A stretch of DNA of 64,000 nucleotides, from positions 62,001 through 126,000 of the forward strand of contig NZ_JAINDZ010000009.1 of the NCBI RefSeq assembly GCF_019802345.1, in the 5' to 3' direction. The notes below the pieces were generated by a model, which had not been told where the DNA came from, did no database searches, and saw only the letters and a list, made by a program, of their open reading frames with translations. The DNA comes from Methylosinus sp. Sm6 (lineage in GTDB: Bacteria > Pseudomonadota > Alphaproteobacteria > Rhizobiales > Beijerinckiaceae). The translations under genes and the position numbers were made by a program. Below, one piece after another: positions 29,284 through 38,134 of the stretch (within the stretch, counting starts at the first letter, position 1; each line of letters begins with the position of its first letter).

Positions 29284-30290
29284 GAACCCGGGCTGTCATC
29301 GGCCGGGCGGCCATGGCCATGCTCGCGGCCGCGGCCCTGCTGCTTCTGCAGGACGCCGCGTTGGCGCAGGCGGCGCGCCACCCCTTCGCCGTGGGTCCGT
29401 CGGAGAGCGGCGGCGCGGCGGGCGGCTTCGCCGGACTGATCATCGCCTGGCAGAGCAAGTTCCAGCTGCAGTTGCAAGCCGGCGTGCGGGCGCTGAAGAC
29501 CGATGGCGGCGCCTTTTTTCCGCTGGCCGCGGCGAGCTTCGCCTATGGCGTGTTCCATGCGGCGGGACCCGGCCACGGCAAGGCCGTGCTCGCATCCTAC
29601 ATGATCGCCAATGAGACCGCGCTGAAGCGCGGCCTGCTGCTGGCGGCGCTCGCGGCCCTGCTGCAGGGGGCGGTGGCGATCGCCATCGTCGGCGTCGCGG
29701 CCATCGCCTTCTCCGCCACGGCGCGGGAAATGACCGACACGGCGCGCCTCGTCGAGGCCGCGAGCTATCTCCTCATCGCGGCGCTGGGGGCGAGGCTGGT
29801 CTTTGTGAAGGGCCGCGCCTTTTCGGATGCGCTGCGGGAGCCGGTCCTCGCCCTCGCGCCGGCCCGCGCCTTCGCCTGCGAATGGGCCGGCGATGCGACA
29901 CATGTCCACGGTCCCGATTGCAGACATGCGCATATGGTCGACCCGGCGACGCTGGGCGCCGGATTTCGCTGGAGCGACGCGCTGACGACCGTGCTCGCGG
30001 CGGGTCTTCGACCCTGTTCCGGCGCCTTGCTCGTGCTGGCTTTCGCGCTCGCACAGGGCGTGTTTCTCGCCGGCGCCGGGGCGATCCTGCTGATGTCCGC
30101 GGGCACGGCCATCACCACCGGCGCATTGGCGGCGACGGCCGTCTTCGCCAAGGGCGCCGCGGCGCGGCTGACGCAAAAGAGCTCGCGGCGCGCGACGATG
30201 ATCTTTCGCGGCGCCGAGCTGGCCGCCGCCGTCCTGGTGCTCGTCATCGGCGTCGCGCTGCTCGCCGGCTGGCGGGCGCAATCCTCCTGA
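29280..30290 (+). CDS. NicO/RcnA-type nickel-cobalt transporter
   Basis: 336-residue inner-membrane protein. After a leader-like helix come six or so helices. Helix SFAYGVFHAAGPGHGKAVLASYMI has the conserved HAxGPGHGK signature with metal-binding histidines. A His-containing loop (HVHGPDCRHAHM) separates the halves, and LTTVLAAGLRPCSGALLVLAFALAQG is the second family signature. It may move Ni, Co or another divalent metal; direction cannot be decided from sequence. It overlaps the DUF1007 gene by GTGA. Confidence 0.9.
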   Translation: MRTRAVIGRAAMAMLAAAALLLLQDAALAQAARHPFAVGPSESGGAAGGFAGLIIAWQSKFQLQLQAGVRALKTDGGAFFPLAAASFAYGVFHAAGPGHGKAVLASYMIANETALKRGLLLAALAALLQGAVAIAIVGVAAIAFSATAREMTDTARLVEAASYLLIAALGARLVFVKGRAFSDALREPVLALAPARAFACEWAGDATHVHGPDCRHAHMVDPATLGAGFRWSDALTTVLAAGLRPCSGALLVLAFALAQGVFLAGAGAILLMSAGTAITTGALAATAVFAKGAAARLTQKSSRRATMIFRGAELAAAVLVLVIGVALLAGWRAQSS

Positions 30291-30306
30291 AGTGAGCGGA
30301 GCGAAT

Positions 30307-30324
30307 GCGAGCCTGAAGGCTCGC
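30307..30324. repeat. Short palindrome GCGAGCC-TGAA-GGCTCGC
   Basis: Perfect 7-bp dyad with a TGAA loop, 16 bases after the NicO stop. The same core recurs at 36527, 52180, 59490, 61844 and (imperfect) 63786. Confidence 0.8.
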
Positions 30325-30455
30325 CGATCGCTCGCGATTGCTGCGTCGCCGCATAGGAAGGCGCGAGCCTGGGGCTGCGCCCGTGGGCGATGCGCGCTAT
30401 GTGTTCATGGGATTCGCTCTTTTCGTCGCGCCGCCCGCGCGTCACGAGGCCACGC

Positions 30456-32177
30456 ATGACAGCCGCATCTCTCGCGCTCGATCCCTATGCCGAGCGTCCC
30501 TGGCTCGCGTCCTATCCGGCATCCGTCGCGCCGGAGATCGATCCCGCCGAGCCGCGCACGCTGGTGGAGATTTTCCGCCGCAGCGTCGCCGATCATGCCG
30601 ACAGCGTCGCGCTCGAGAGCTTCGGCGCAACGCTCACTTTCGCGCAGTTCGGCCGCGCCGCGCGCGACGTCGCCGGCTGGCTGCAAGCGCAGGGGCTGAA
30701 GAAAGGCGACCGTATCGCCATCATGTCGCCCAATGTGATGGCTTATCCGCCGCTCATCTTCGGCGTGCTGCTCGCCGGCGGCGCCGTGGTCAATGTCAAT
30801 CCGCTCTACACGCCGAGCGAGCTAGCGTTTCAGATCAATGATTCGGGCGCGCGCATGCTGTTCGTGCTCGAAAATTTCGCGCATACGGTCGAAGCCGCCT
30901 GGCCGTCCATGTCGCTCGACCTCGCGGTCGTCATGACGCCCGGCGATCTCCTCGGGCTCAAAGGCAAGCTCGTCGATTTCGTCTCGCGCCACGTGAAGCG
31001 CGCCGTGCGCCCCTATCGCCTGCCGCGCAGCCTGCGTTTTGCCGCCGTGCTGAAGCAGGGCGCCGCGCAGGAGCCGCGCGACGCCGACATCGCGCCGGAC
31101 GATCTCGCCTTTCTGCAATATACCGGCGGCACGACGGGCGTCGCCAAGGGCGCGATGTTGCTTCATCGCAATGTCGCGGCCAATGTGGCGCAAGCGACCG
31201 CCTGGCTGCATCCCTTCGTGCTGGAGGCCTCCGGGCGCGAGCGGCCGCAGAAGATGGTGGCGGCGCTGCCGCTCTATCACATTTTCGGCCTCACGGCCTG
31301 TCTCCTCGTGCTGGTGCGCATCGGCGGCTCGTGCCTCCTCATCGCCAATCCGCGCGACATAGCGGGCTTCGTGAAGACGCTGCGCAGATCGCGCTTCTCG
31401 ATGATCTCCGGCGTCAACACGCTCTATGCGGCGCTCGCCGACCATCCGAAATTCGCCGATGTCGATTTCTCCCGCCTCGTCTTCTGCATCGCCGGCGGCA
31501 TGGCGACGCAGGACGTCGTCGCGCGCAAATGGAAAAAGATCACCGGCCGTCCGATCATCGAGGGCTATGGGCTCTCCGAGACATCGCCCGTCATCGCCTG
31601 CAACCGGCCCGATCTCAAGGAATTCTCGGGAACGATCGGCTATCCGCATCCCTCGACTCTAGTGTCGATCCGCGCGCCTACGGGCGAGCCGGTTCCCTTG
31701 GGCGAGCGCGGCGAGCTCTGCGTGAAGGGACCGCAGGTGATGCCGGGCTATTGGAACAGGCCCGCGGAGACCGAAGCGGCCTTCACATCGGACGGATATC
31801 TGCGCACGGGCGATGTCGCGATCATGCTGCCGGACGGTCAGGTGAAGCTCGTCGATCGCCTGAAGGAGATGATTCTCGTCTCCGGCTTCAACGTCTATCC
31901 GAACGAGGTCGAGAATGTGCTGGTTCAGCATCCGAAGGTGAAGGAGGCGGCGGTGATCGGCGTGCCGGATCCGCATTCGGGCGAAGCGCCGCTCGCCTTC
32001 ATCGTGCCGCGCGACGCCGGCGTCACCGGCGCCGAGCTGCACGATTTCTGCCGCAAGACGCTGACCCATTACAAGGCGCCGCGCCATTTCGAATTCCGCG
32101 ACAGCCTGCCGAAGAGCAATGTCGGCAAGGTGCTGCGGCGCGTGTTGCGCGAAGAGGTCGAAGCGCGCAAAAAATAG
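30456..32177 (+). CDS. fadD: Long-chain fatty acid CoA ligase (FadD type)
   Basis: Activates fatty acids to acyl-CoA through an acyl-adenylate. 573 residues from ATG 30456. The AMP-binding P-loop is YTGGTTGVAKGAML, followed by the FVLEASGRERPQKMVAALPLYH segment, A5 motif EGYGLSETSP, hinge/A8 region RTGDVAIM ... DRLKEMILVSGFNVYPNEVE, and the catalytic lysine in LPKSNVGKVLRR near the C-terminus. FadD is the closest match, though a medium-chain or other acid cannot be excluded. A CACGAGGC sequence is the likely ribosome-binding site. The 165 bases before it contain the short palindrome. Confidence 0.88.
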   Translation: MTAASLALDPYAERPWLASYPASVAPEIDPAEPRTLVEIFRRSVADHADSVALESFGATLTFAQFGRAARDVAGWLQAQGLKKGDRIAIMSPNVMAYPPLIFGVLLAGGAVVNVNPLYTPSELAFQINDSGARMLFVLENFAHTVEAAWPSMSLDLAVVMTPGDLLGLKGKLVDFVSRHVKRAVRPYRLPRSLRFAAVLKQGAAQEPRDADIAPDDLAFLQYTGGTTGVAKGAMLLHRNVAANVAQATAWLHPFVLEASGRERPQKMVAALPLYHIFGLTACLLVLVRIGGSCLLIANPRDIAGFVKTLRRSRFSMISGVNTLYAALADHPKFADVDFSRLVFCIAGGMATQDVVARKWKKITGRPIIEGYGLSETSPVIACNRPDLKEFSGTIGYPHPSTLVSIRAPTGEPVPLGERGELCVKGPQVMPGYWNRPAETEAAFTSDGYLRTGDVAIMLPDGQVKLVDRLKEMILVSGFNVYPNEVENVLVQHPKVKEAAVIGVPDPHSGEAPLAFIVPRDAGVTGAELHDFCRKTLTHYKAPRHFEFRDSLPKSNVGKVLRRVLREEVEARKK

Positions 32178-32198
32178 AGCGGAATGACGACGCGCGCT

Positions 32199-32351
32199 CC
32201 TTCTCCCGCTGAGCGGGAGAAGGTGGCCCGACGAAGTCGGGTCGGATGAGGGCATGCGCCGAAAAGGCGCGATGTCGACGCGCCGCTAATCCCGAGGAGC
32301 CTCATCCGACCGCGCTTCGCGGGGCCACGTTCTCCCGCGAGCGGGAGAAGG
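32199..32351. repeat. Rhizobiales-type intergenic palindromic element
   Basis: About 153 bases with complementary ends. The left arm reads CCTTCTCCCGC-tga-GCGGGAGAAGG, then TGGCCCGAC..GTCGGATGAGG. The right arm reads CCTCATCCGACC..GGGGCCACGTTCTCCCGC, then GCGGGAGAAGG. Each end is itself a hairpin and the two ends pair with each other. It lies between the convergent fadD and bioA and may act as a bidirectional transcript end. No coding capacity. Confidence 0.85.
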
Positions 32352-32364
32352 AAAACGCAAACCT

Positions 32365-33630
32365 TCAGGCAAAGCGATCTGCGGCTTCTTCGATCGCGTC
32401 ATAAACCGCGTCGAGCTCATTCGCCTCCACGCAATAGGGCGGCAACACATAGATCGTATTGCCGAGCGGGCGCAGCAGCAGGCCGCGCGAGACGAAGAAG
32501 TCGTGCAGCGCCGGGCCGATCGTCGCCAGATAGCCGCTGTCGTTCACACGCAGATCGAGCGCCGCGATCGTGCCGATGCGACGCACGTCGGCGAAGCGGT
32601 TGCTGCGCGCAAAGCGCGCGAGCCGCTCCTCCTGCATCGCGCAGAGGCGCGCGATGCGGCCGCGCACATCCTCGCTCTCCCAAATATCGAGATTGGCGAG
32701 CGCCGCGGCGCAGGCGATCGGATTGGCGGTGAAGGAGCTCGAGTGAAAGAACGCGCGCGCGCGGTCGGTCGAATAATGCGCGTCGAAAATCTCCGCCTTG
32801 CACATTGTGACGGCGAGCGGCAGCGAGCCGCCGGTCAGGCCCTTGGCATAGCAGGCGATGTCGGGAACGATTCCGGCCTGCTCGCAGGCGAATAAAGTTC
32901 CCGTGCGGCCGAAGCCGGTCATCACCTCATCGGCGACGAACAGCACGTCATGCGCCGCGCAGATGCGCCGCATCTCGCGCAAGGTCTCGGCGCCATAAAC
33001 GAGCATGCCGCCGGCGCCGAGCACCAGCGGCTCGACGACGAAAGCCGCAGCGTCGCCTTTGCTGCACGCCGCCTCCAGCGCGTCGAGCGTCGCCTGTTCG
33101 GCGCCGGCGCGCGGAAAGGGGATGCGCGTCACATCGAACAGCAGCGGCTCATAGGCCGCGTTGAACACCGAGCGCGCGCCGGTCGACATGGCGCCGATGG
33201 TGTCGCCATGATAGCCGTGCTCCAGCGCCAGCACGCGCGCGCGCGGCTCGCCGCGATTGCGGAAGAAGCCGAGCGCCATTTTGATCGCGACCTCGACCGA
33301 GGTGGAGCCGCTGTCGGAATAAAATAGGTGATCGAGCCCCGCCGGGGTCATCGCGACGAGCCGTCGCGCGAGGCTTTCGGCCGGCTCATGCGTGAAGCCG
33401 GCGAAGATCAGCTGATCGAGACGATCGGCCTGATCCTTGATCGCCTGCACGATGCGCGGATGGCGATGGCCGTGAGTGATCACCCACCAGGAGGAGATGG
33501 CGTCGAGAATGCGGCGCCCGTCCGCCGTCTCCAGCCAGGCCCCCTCCCCGCGCGTGACGAGGATCGCGTCCTTCTGCAGCGCGTGCTGCGTGAAGGGCCG
33601 CCAGATGGGCGAGGAATCGGAAGGGCTCAT
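32365..33630 (-). CDS. bioA: Adenosylmethionine-8-amino-7-oxononanoate aminotransferase
   Basis: PLP enzyme that transfers the amino group of SAM to KAPA, giving DAPA in biotin synthesis. 421 residues. Recognisable parts are WRPFTQHALQKD at the start, SSWWVITHGHRHP, FYSDSGSTSVEVAIKMALGFF, VADEVMTGFGRTGTLFACE, the PLP lysine in CYAKGLTGGSLPLAVT, and FHSSSFTANPIACAAALANL. It is downstream of bioF-bioD but separated from bioD by about 500 bases of repeats. Confidence 0.95.
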   Translation of the reverse strand: MSPSDSSPIWRPFTQHALQKDAILVTRGEGAWLETADGRRILDAISSWWVITHGHRHPRIVQAIKDQADRLDQLIFAGFTHEPAESLARRLVAMTPAGLDHLFYSDSGSTSVEVAIKMALGFFRNRGEPRARVLALEHGYHGDTIGAMSTGARSVFNAAYEPLLFDVTRIPFPRAGAEQATLDALEAACSKGDAAAFVVEPLVLGAGGMLVYGAETLREMRRICAAHDVLFVADEVMTGFGRTGTLFACEQAGIVPDIACYAKGLTGGSLPLAVTMCKAEIFDAHYSTDRARAFFHSSSFTANPIACAAALANLDIWESEDVRGRIARLCAMQEERLARFARSNRFADVRRIGTIAALDLRVNDSGYLATIGPALHDFFVSRGLLLRPLGNTIYVLPPYCVEANELDAVYDAIEEAADRFA

Positions 33631-33699
33631 GGCGTCGCTCCGCTCCCGTCGCGCGTTCGGACGGCGGCGCCGGAAGATCGCCAGCGACGATCGAGCGCG

Positions 33700-34090
33700 A
33701 CTCCTTCTCCCAAGGAGAGACGGCAGCCTCGCGAAACGAGGTCGGGTGAGGGGTTGTGCAAAAATCGGAGAGGCAGCGACCTATCCCCCGGCCGCTCCGC
33801 GGCCACCCTCTCCCTATAGGCTACCGCATGCACACATCTTGGAATGCGCAGCGCCGTCATGGCCAGGCTTGTCCCGGCCATCCACGCCGAGCCGCCGAGA
33901 TAGTTTTGGAAAGCGCCAGCGATCTGCGAATGTCTCGTTTTTGCGCCAAGTCGCGGAGACTGTCGCCGCGGCGTCGACGCCGCGCATGAATGTGCGAGAC
34001 ACCTCGGCGTTGCGGCGTGGATGGCCGGGACGAGCCCGGCCATGACGGCCTCCTGGAAATGAGCGACTCCCTTAGCCCTATGGGAGAGGG
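33700..34090. repeat. Nested intergenic repeats between bioD and bioA
   Basis: An outer element starts with CTCCTTCTCCCAAGGAGAGA and CGAGGTCGGGTGAGGGG (about 33700-33760) and runs through CCACCCTCTCCCTATAGG at 33810-33829; related sequence CCCTATGGGAGAGGG reappears at 34074-34090. Between them lies a large inverted repeat: CGCCGTCATGGCCAGGCTTG ... GGCCATCCACGCCG (33852-33889) against CGGCGTGGATGGCCGGG ... CCCGGCCATGACGGC (34013-34049). The GTCATGGCCGGG type is widespread in Rhizobiales. No transposase is present. The 502 bases from 33631 to 34132 hold no gene. Confidence 0.8.
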
Positions 34091-34132
34091 ATGCGCCCAT
34101 GCTTGAACGATTTGCTCGGCGCTGGTCGGGGA

Positions 34133-34765
34133 TCAAATGTCATCCCCCGAAAAATCCGCGAGCCGAAACGCCTCCTCGAAGCTCGCGCGCAACTCTTCCG
34201 CCGTCAGCGAGGCGAGGAGCGGCAGACGCCCAAGATCGCGCGCGCCCGACATTTGCGCGATGATGCGCCGCGTCTCCTCATTCTCGTCGCCGATGAAGGC
34301 GACGCCGAGCACGGGGATGTCGCGGCGGCGCAGCGCCTCCAGCGACAGCAGGCCGTGATTGATCGCGCCGAGCGTCGTGCGCGCGCAGAGCACTGTGGGC
34401 AGGCGCCATTGCGCGAGGAGATCGGCGGTCGGCAGCGTCTCGGTCAGCGGCGTCATCAGCCCGCCGGCCATCTCGACGACGAGCGGCGCCAGCGACGGCG
34501 GCGCGAGGCGAGCGGCCTCGATCGTCATCCCGTCGAGCCGCGCGGAAAAATGCGGCGACGCAGGCGTGCGCAGCGAATAGGCTTCCGGCAGCAGCCTCGC
34601 GCTCGGAAGGCCGGAGAGGCGCGCGACGGCTTGCGTATCGGTCTCGCCGTCGAGCCCCGCCTGCACCGGCTTCCAATAATAAGCGCCGAGCGCGCCGGCG
34701 AGCGCCGCGGAGAAAACCGTCTTGCCGACATTGGTGTCCGTGCCGACGACGACGAGGCGCGTCAT
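34133..34765 (-). CDS. bioD: Dethiobiotin synthetase
   Basis: ATP-dependent ring closure of DAPA with CO2 to dethiobiotin. 210 residues. The P-loop is GTDTNVGKT at 8-16, the substrate lysine is in [11 protein letters not shown], and the second acidic region is [14 protein letters not shown] (VE.AGG is the family motif). The ATG overlaps the bioF stop by ATGA, so the two are translationally coupled. The bioB gene is not in this window. Confidence 0.95.
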   Translation of the reverse strand: MTRLVVVGTDTNVGKTVFSAALAGALGAYYWKPVQAGLDGETDTQAVARLSGLPSARLLPEAYSLRTPASPHFSARLDGMTIEAARLAPPSLAPLVVEMAGGLMTPLTETLPTADLLAQWRLPTVLCARTTLGAINHGLLSLEALRRRDIPVLGVAFIGDENEETRRIIAQMSGARDLGRLPLLASLTAEELRASFEEAFRLADFSGDDI

Positions 34766-35934
34766 GACGCGAGTCTCGCGATCTCCGTCGCGAGATCATC
34801 GATCATCGCGGCGATCTCGGCCTCGCTCACATCGAGCGTCAGCGTGACGCGCAGCCGCGCCGTTCCCTCGGCCACGGTGGGCGGGCGGATGGCGCGAGTG
34901 TCATAGCCGCGCGCCTGCATGGCCGCGGCGAGCGCGAGCGCGCGCGCGTCCGAGCCGACGACGATCGGCGCGATCTGCGACAGCGGCGCCGCGAGCCCAT
35001 GGCGCCGCAGCGCGCGTCCGGCGAGCGCCACGCGCGCGGCGAGCGCCGCACGGCGATCTTCGGCGCCGTCGATGATCGGCAGCGCCGCGCGCACGCAGGC
35101 GGCGAGGAACGGCGACGGCGCGGTGGCGAAGATGAAAGGCCGGCAGCGATTGACGAGAAACTCCCGCAACACGCGCGGCGCCAGAGTCAGCGCGCCGGAG
35201 AGGCCGAGCGCCTTGCCGCAAGTGTGCAGCGTGACGACATTGTCGCGCCCCTCGAGCGCCGCCGCGAGGCCGCGCCCGCCGGGGCCGAACACCCCCGTCG
35301 CATGCGCCTCGTCGATGAAGAGGAACGCTTCATATCGCTCCGCGAGCGCGGCGAGATCGGCGAGCGGCGCGAAATCGCCGTCCATGCTGTAGAGGCTCTC
35401 GACGATCAGGAAGGGCCGGCCGGTTCCGCCGGCGCGGCGAAAGGCGTGGATCGCCGCCTCGAAAGCGTCGACGTCATTATGCGCGGCGGCGACGCTCGTC
35501 GCCCGGGAGAGGCGCATGCCGTCATGCGCGCTCGCATGCACCAGCGCGTCATGCACGATGAGATCGCCGCGCTGCGGCAGCGTCGCCAGCAGAGCGGCAT
35601 TGGCGGAAAAGCCGGCGCCGAAGAAGAGCGCGCTCTCGGCCCCGAAGAAGGCGGCGGCCTCTTTCTCCAGCGCCTCGTGCTCGGGATGATTTCCGCGCAG
35701 CAGGCGCGAGCCGCCGGCGCCGAGCGGAACGCCGCGCGCCAGAGCCGCGGCGGCGGCCTGCGCATATTCGGGCGACTCGGCGAGGCCGAGATAATCATTG
35801 GAGGTGAAGTCGAGGCCCGTGCGCGGCGCGAGCCTGCGCAGCCTGTCATGGGCGGCGAGGCCGGCGAGATCGGCGGCATAGGCCCCGAGCAGCCCGCCGC
35901 CGCCGGGCTGCGCCTTCGATGTTTGATTCGGCAC
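34762..35934 (-). CDS. bioF: 8-amino-7-oxononanoate synthase
   Basis: PLP enzyme of the alpha-oxoamine synthase family that joins pimeloyl-thioester and alanine. The core has [63 protein letters not shown] and the PLP lysine in [16 protein letters not shown] 35934 (390 residues) follows AGGAAGC and gives the normal N-terminus; the frame upstream to 36204 is open but has no homology. It is the first gene of bioF-bioD-(repeats)-bioA and diverges from the Rieske gene. Confidence 0.94.
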   Translation of the reverse strand: MPNQTSKAQPGGGGLLGAYAADLAGLAAHDRLRRLAPRTGLDFTSNDYLGLAESPEYAQAAAAALARGVPLGAGGSRLLRGNHPEHEALEKEAAAFFGAESALFFGAGFSANAALLATLPQRGDLIVHDALVHASAHDGMRLSRATSVAAAHNDVDAFEAAIHAFRRAGGTGRPFLIVESLYSMDGDFAPLADLAALAERYEAFLFIDEAHATGVFGPGGRGLAAALEGRDNVVTLHTCGKALGLSGALTLAPRVLREFLVNRCRPFIFATAPSPFLAACVRAALPIIDGAEDRRAALAARVALAGRALRRHGLAAPLSQIAPIVVGSDARALALAAAMQARGYDTRAIRPPTVAEGTARLRVTLTLDVSEAEIAAMIDDLATEIARLAS

Positions 35935-36091
35935 GAGCTTCCTGTTTGCTGCGGCGAGACCGGCCGATGACGCCCGTCCGGGGAATAGGGCGTCGCCGGC
36001 CGCCTGTCGAGTCCCGCCCGGCGCGCTGGTGATGCGCTGGTCCGCAACTTGCGTAACGGTCGGACTGTCCTTGACGAGAAGGCGAGCTTCG

Positions 36092-36439
36092 ATGGCGTTC
36101 ACCTCCATTTGCAACAAAGACGCCGTGAGCGAGGGCGGCATGGGCCTGTTCCAGGCCGGCCGCAAGAGCGTGCTGCTGGTCTGGCCGGAGGGCGGCGAGC
36201 TCAAGGCCTATCGCGGACGCTGCCCCCACGCCGACATGCCGCTGACCGAGGCCACCTTCAACGGCGCGACGGTGACCTGCCCGCATCACATGTGGGGCTT
36301 CGACGGCGCGAACGGCAAATGCGTCACCCATCTCGTCCGCAATGCGCTGCATCCTTACGAGCTGCGCGTCGAAGGCGACGAGATCCAGGTCGATGTCGGG
36401 CCGGCGCGGCCGCCGCGCTCGGGCGGCGAATCGGCCTGA
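36092..36439 (+). CDS. Rieske-type [2Fe-2S] ferredoxin
   Basis: 115 residues from ATG 36092. The cluster ligands are in RCPHADMPL and TCPHHMWGFD, the C-x-H ... C-x-x-H pattern of Rieske proteins, separated by the usual 15-17 residues. There is no membrane helix or signal peptide, so it is a soluble electron carrier of the oxygenase-ferredoxin class, or a small assimilatory-reductase-like subunit. No oxygenase or reductase gene adjoins it, so its partner is unknown. The upstream frame to 36029 is not supported. Confidence 0.88.
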   Translation: MAFTSICNKDAVSEGGMGLFQAGRKSVLLVWPEGGELKAYRGRCPHADMPLTEATFNGATVTCPHHMWGFDGANGKCVTHLVRNALHPYELRVEGDEIQVDVGPARPPRSGGESA

Positions 36440-36521
36440 CGCCGTCACTCGCGAGACGCAGCGGCGGCGCTCGACGAGCGACGCCGCCCTGGCAGCCTGC
36501 GCCGGCAAATTCGAAGCCTCT

Positions 36522-36590
36522 CGAGAGCGAGCCATCAGGCTCGCTCTCGAAGCCCATCAAATTCGATCATCGAACGGAATCGTTCGATCG
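36522..36590. repeat. Hairpin pair of the dispersed palindrome family
   Basis: CGAGAGCGAGCC (36522-36533) pairs perfectly with GGCTCGCTCTCG (36538-36549). It is followed by AAGCCCATCAAATTCGA, which recurs at 63850-63867, and a second dyad ATCGAACG-GAAT-CGTTCGAT. It sits between the convergent Rieske and RNase T2 genes and could terminate both. Confidence 0.75.
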
Positions 36591-36617
36591 ATCAGAATTC
36601 GCTCGAACTGAAGAATG

Positions 36618-37376
36618 CTAGAGCGGCGGCGGAACCGAGATCTCGCCTGCGCGGCAGCTCTGCCGCGCGACCTCGGGACAGGCGCGGAATTCGCGCAGAT
36701 CGCGCGAGAAGCACAAGCGCACCTCGGCGAGCGCGCCCTTGCGGCAGGTGACGGCGAGCATTCCGGGCCGCAGCCGCGGATTGGCGGCGACGAAGGCGCG
36801 CTGAATGTCGAGCGGCGCGAAGGTCTGCGGCTCACGCGGATGCTCGAAGGGCGCCGGAATGGCGACGCTCTCCCGGGCGCGCCGCACATCGCCGAAATAA
36901 TCGCTGGGGCTCTTGCCGGAACAGCGGCCGTGCTTGCGCCACTCGTGACGCGCGAGCCCTTCGTCCGGGAAAAGTCCCTCGGCGCGAGCGAGCGCGATGC
37001 GCGACGGCGACGCGGCGCCGTCGCAATCGCTCGGGAAGCCGTGCTCATATTGCGGCCAGAGGCCATGCACGACGAAAGCCTTGCCTGCTCCCGGCGCGCA
37101 TTGCGCACGGCGCTGCGCGCCGTCGCTCTCGCAAAAGCCCGGCGACCAGGAGAGGCTGAGCACATAGAAGTCGAAGTCGCCACCCGCGCGCGGCGTAGGG
37201 CCCATTGAATCCGCCGGCTCGCCGCGGGCGAGCGCCGGCTCGGCGCAAAGGCGCATTGGCGCGAGCGCGACGAGGGCCGCGACGGCAAACGCCGCCAGCG
37301 GAGCCGCGAAGCGCAGCGCCTCGGCACGCGGGCTCCCTTGCCGAAAAGCGAGAAACCTCGAAGCGGCGCGTCGCAT
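36618..37376 (-). CDS. Ribonuclease T2 family protein, secreted
   Basis: Periplasmic or secreted endoribonuclease that cleaves RNA through a 2',3'-cyclic intermediate. Both catalytic signatures are present: CAS1 FVVHGLWPQYE and CAS2 HEWRKHGRCSG, each with its histidine. FDFYVLSLSWSPGFC is the usual start of the mature domain, and several cysteines could form disulphides. ATG 37376 (252 residues) follows GGAGG at six bases; an N-terminal export helix is at about 20-45. Confidence 0.92.
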   Translation of the reverse strand: MRRAASRFLAFRQGSPRAEALRFAAPLAAFAVAALVALAPMRLCAEPALARGEPADSMGPTPRAGGDFDFYVLSLSWSPGFCESDGAQRRAQCAPGAGKAFVVHGLWPQYEHGFPSDCDGAASPSRIALARAEGLFPDEGLARHEWRKHGRCSGKSPSDYFGDVRRARESVAIPAPFEHPREPQTFAPLDIQRAFVAANPRLRPGMLAVTCRKGALAEVRLCFSRDLREFRACPEVARQSCRAGEISVPPPL

Positions 37377-37472
37377 CCTCGGCCTCCGACCATGTCGTAA
37401 TTCGCCCGATTGATGCAGGAGCGAAGCGCTGCGCGTCAAGAGCACTTTCGCGGTCGAAGGCGCGCAGGGCCG

Positions 37473-37512
37473 TTGACACCGGATAATAGCCTAGCTAGCT
37501 AATAGGATTATC
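37473..37512. promoter_or_regulatory. Candidate promoter with overlapping dyad
   Basis: A consensus TTGACA (37473-37478) is followed by an AT-rich dyad: GATAAT (37482-37487) and ATTATC (37507-37512) are complementary, with inner arms CCTA and TAGG. The -10 hexamer is not clear. The site is 55 bases before the gene at 37567 and also upstream of the divergent RNase T2 gene, so it could control either. Confidence 0.4.
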
Positions 37513-37566
37513 GCGACGGCCTCGCGCTCGAATCCACACAGGGAGCGCGAAACAGGGAGAGCGAAA

Positions 37567-37992
37567 ATGAGCGATCAATGGGACTATCAAATTCGTCTCA
37601 ACCTCTCCGACGACATCGCCGACATCGCGCGACGCGACCCGTCGAATGAGGCGATCCGCCCGCTGGCGGAGATTTTGACGCGGCATCACGCCGCGCTGCG
37701 CAACCAGTTCGACGCCTTCGCCGATTATGTCGCCGCCGCCGAAGCGCATGGCGTCGAGCAGTTCCCGCTCTATAAATGGACTAAGGCCACGATCGAGGAC
37801 CCCGAAAAGAAGGCCAAGCATATCCGCGCCTTCTCGCTCCATGTCGATGGCGAGGAGGTCTATCCGAAGGCGGCGGCCGATGCGCTCGAGGCCGAGCTGG
37901 CGCCGCTGGTCGGCGGCGGGATCGTGGTCAAGCTGTCCAAGCACGACACCAATCCGGCGAATAACCCGCAGGCGCCGGCGCATCTGCGCTGA
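37567..37992 (+). CDS. Hypothetical protein, 141 residues
   Basis: I do not recognise the family. It is acidic and probably soluble, with no signal peptide. The first half looks helical (DDIADIARRDPSNEAIRPLAEILTRHHAALRNQFDAF), the middle has PLYKWTKATIEDPEKKAKHIRAF, and the C-terminal part reads GGGIVVKLSKHDTNPANNPQAPAHLR. AGGGAGAG precedes ATG 37567 at normal spacing. A candidate promoter and dyad are upstream. Confidence 0.75.
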   Translation: MSDQWDYQIRLNLSDDIADIARRDPSNEAIRPLAEILTRHHAALRNQFDAFADYVAAAEAHGVEQFPLYKWTKATIEDPEKKAKHIRAFSLHVDGEEVYPKAAADALEAELAPLVGGGIVVKLSKHDTNPANNPQAPAHLR

Positions 37993-38134
37993 GCAGGGTA
38001 ACGGCGCGTCGCCGTCGATTTCGGCGAAATGGTCGGCGCGTCCGCGAACTCTGCGCTCAATGATTGTATTGCGACGACGGAGCGGATATTAATTTGCATC
38101 GTTCAGTTCCAGCTTCCCATTGCGGAGCAAAACT

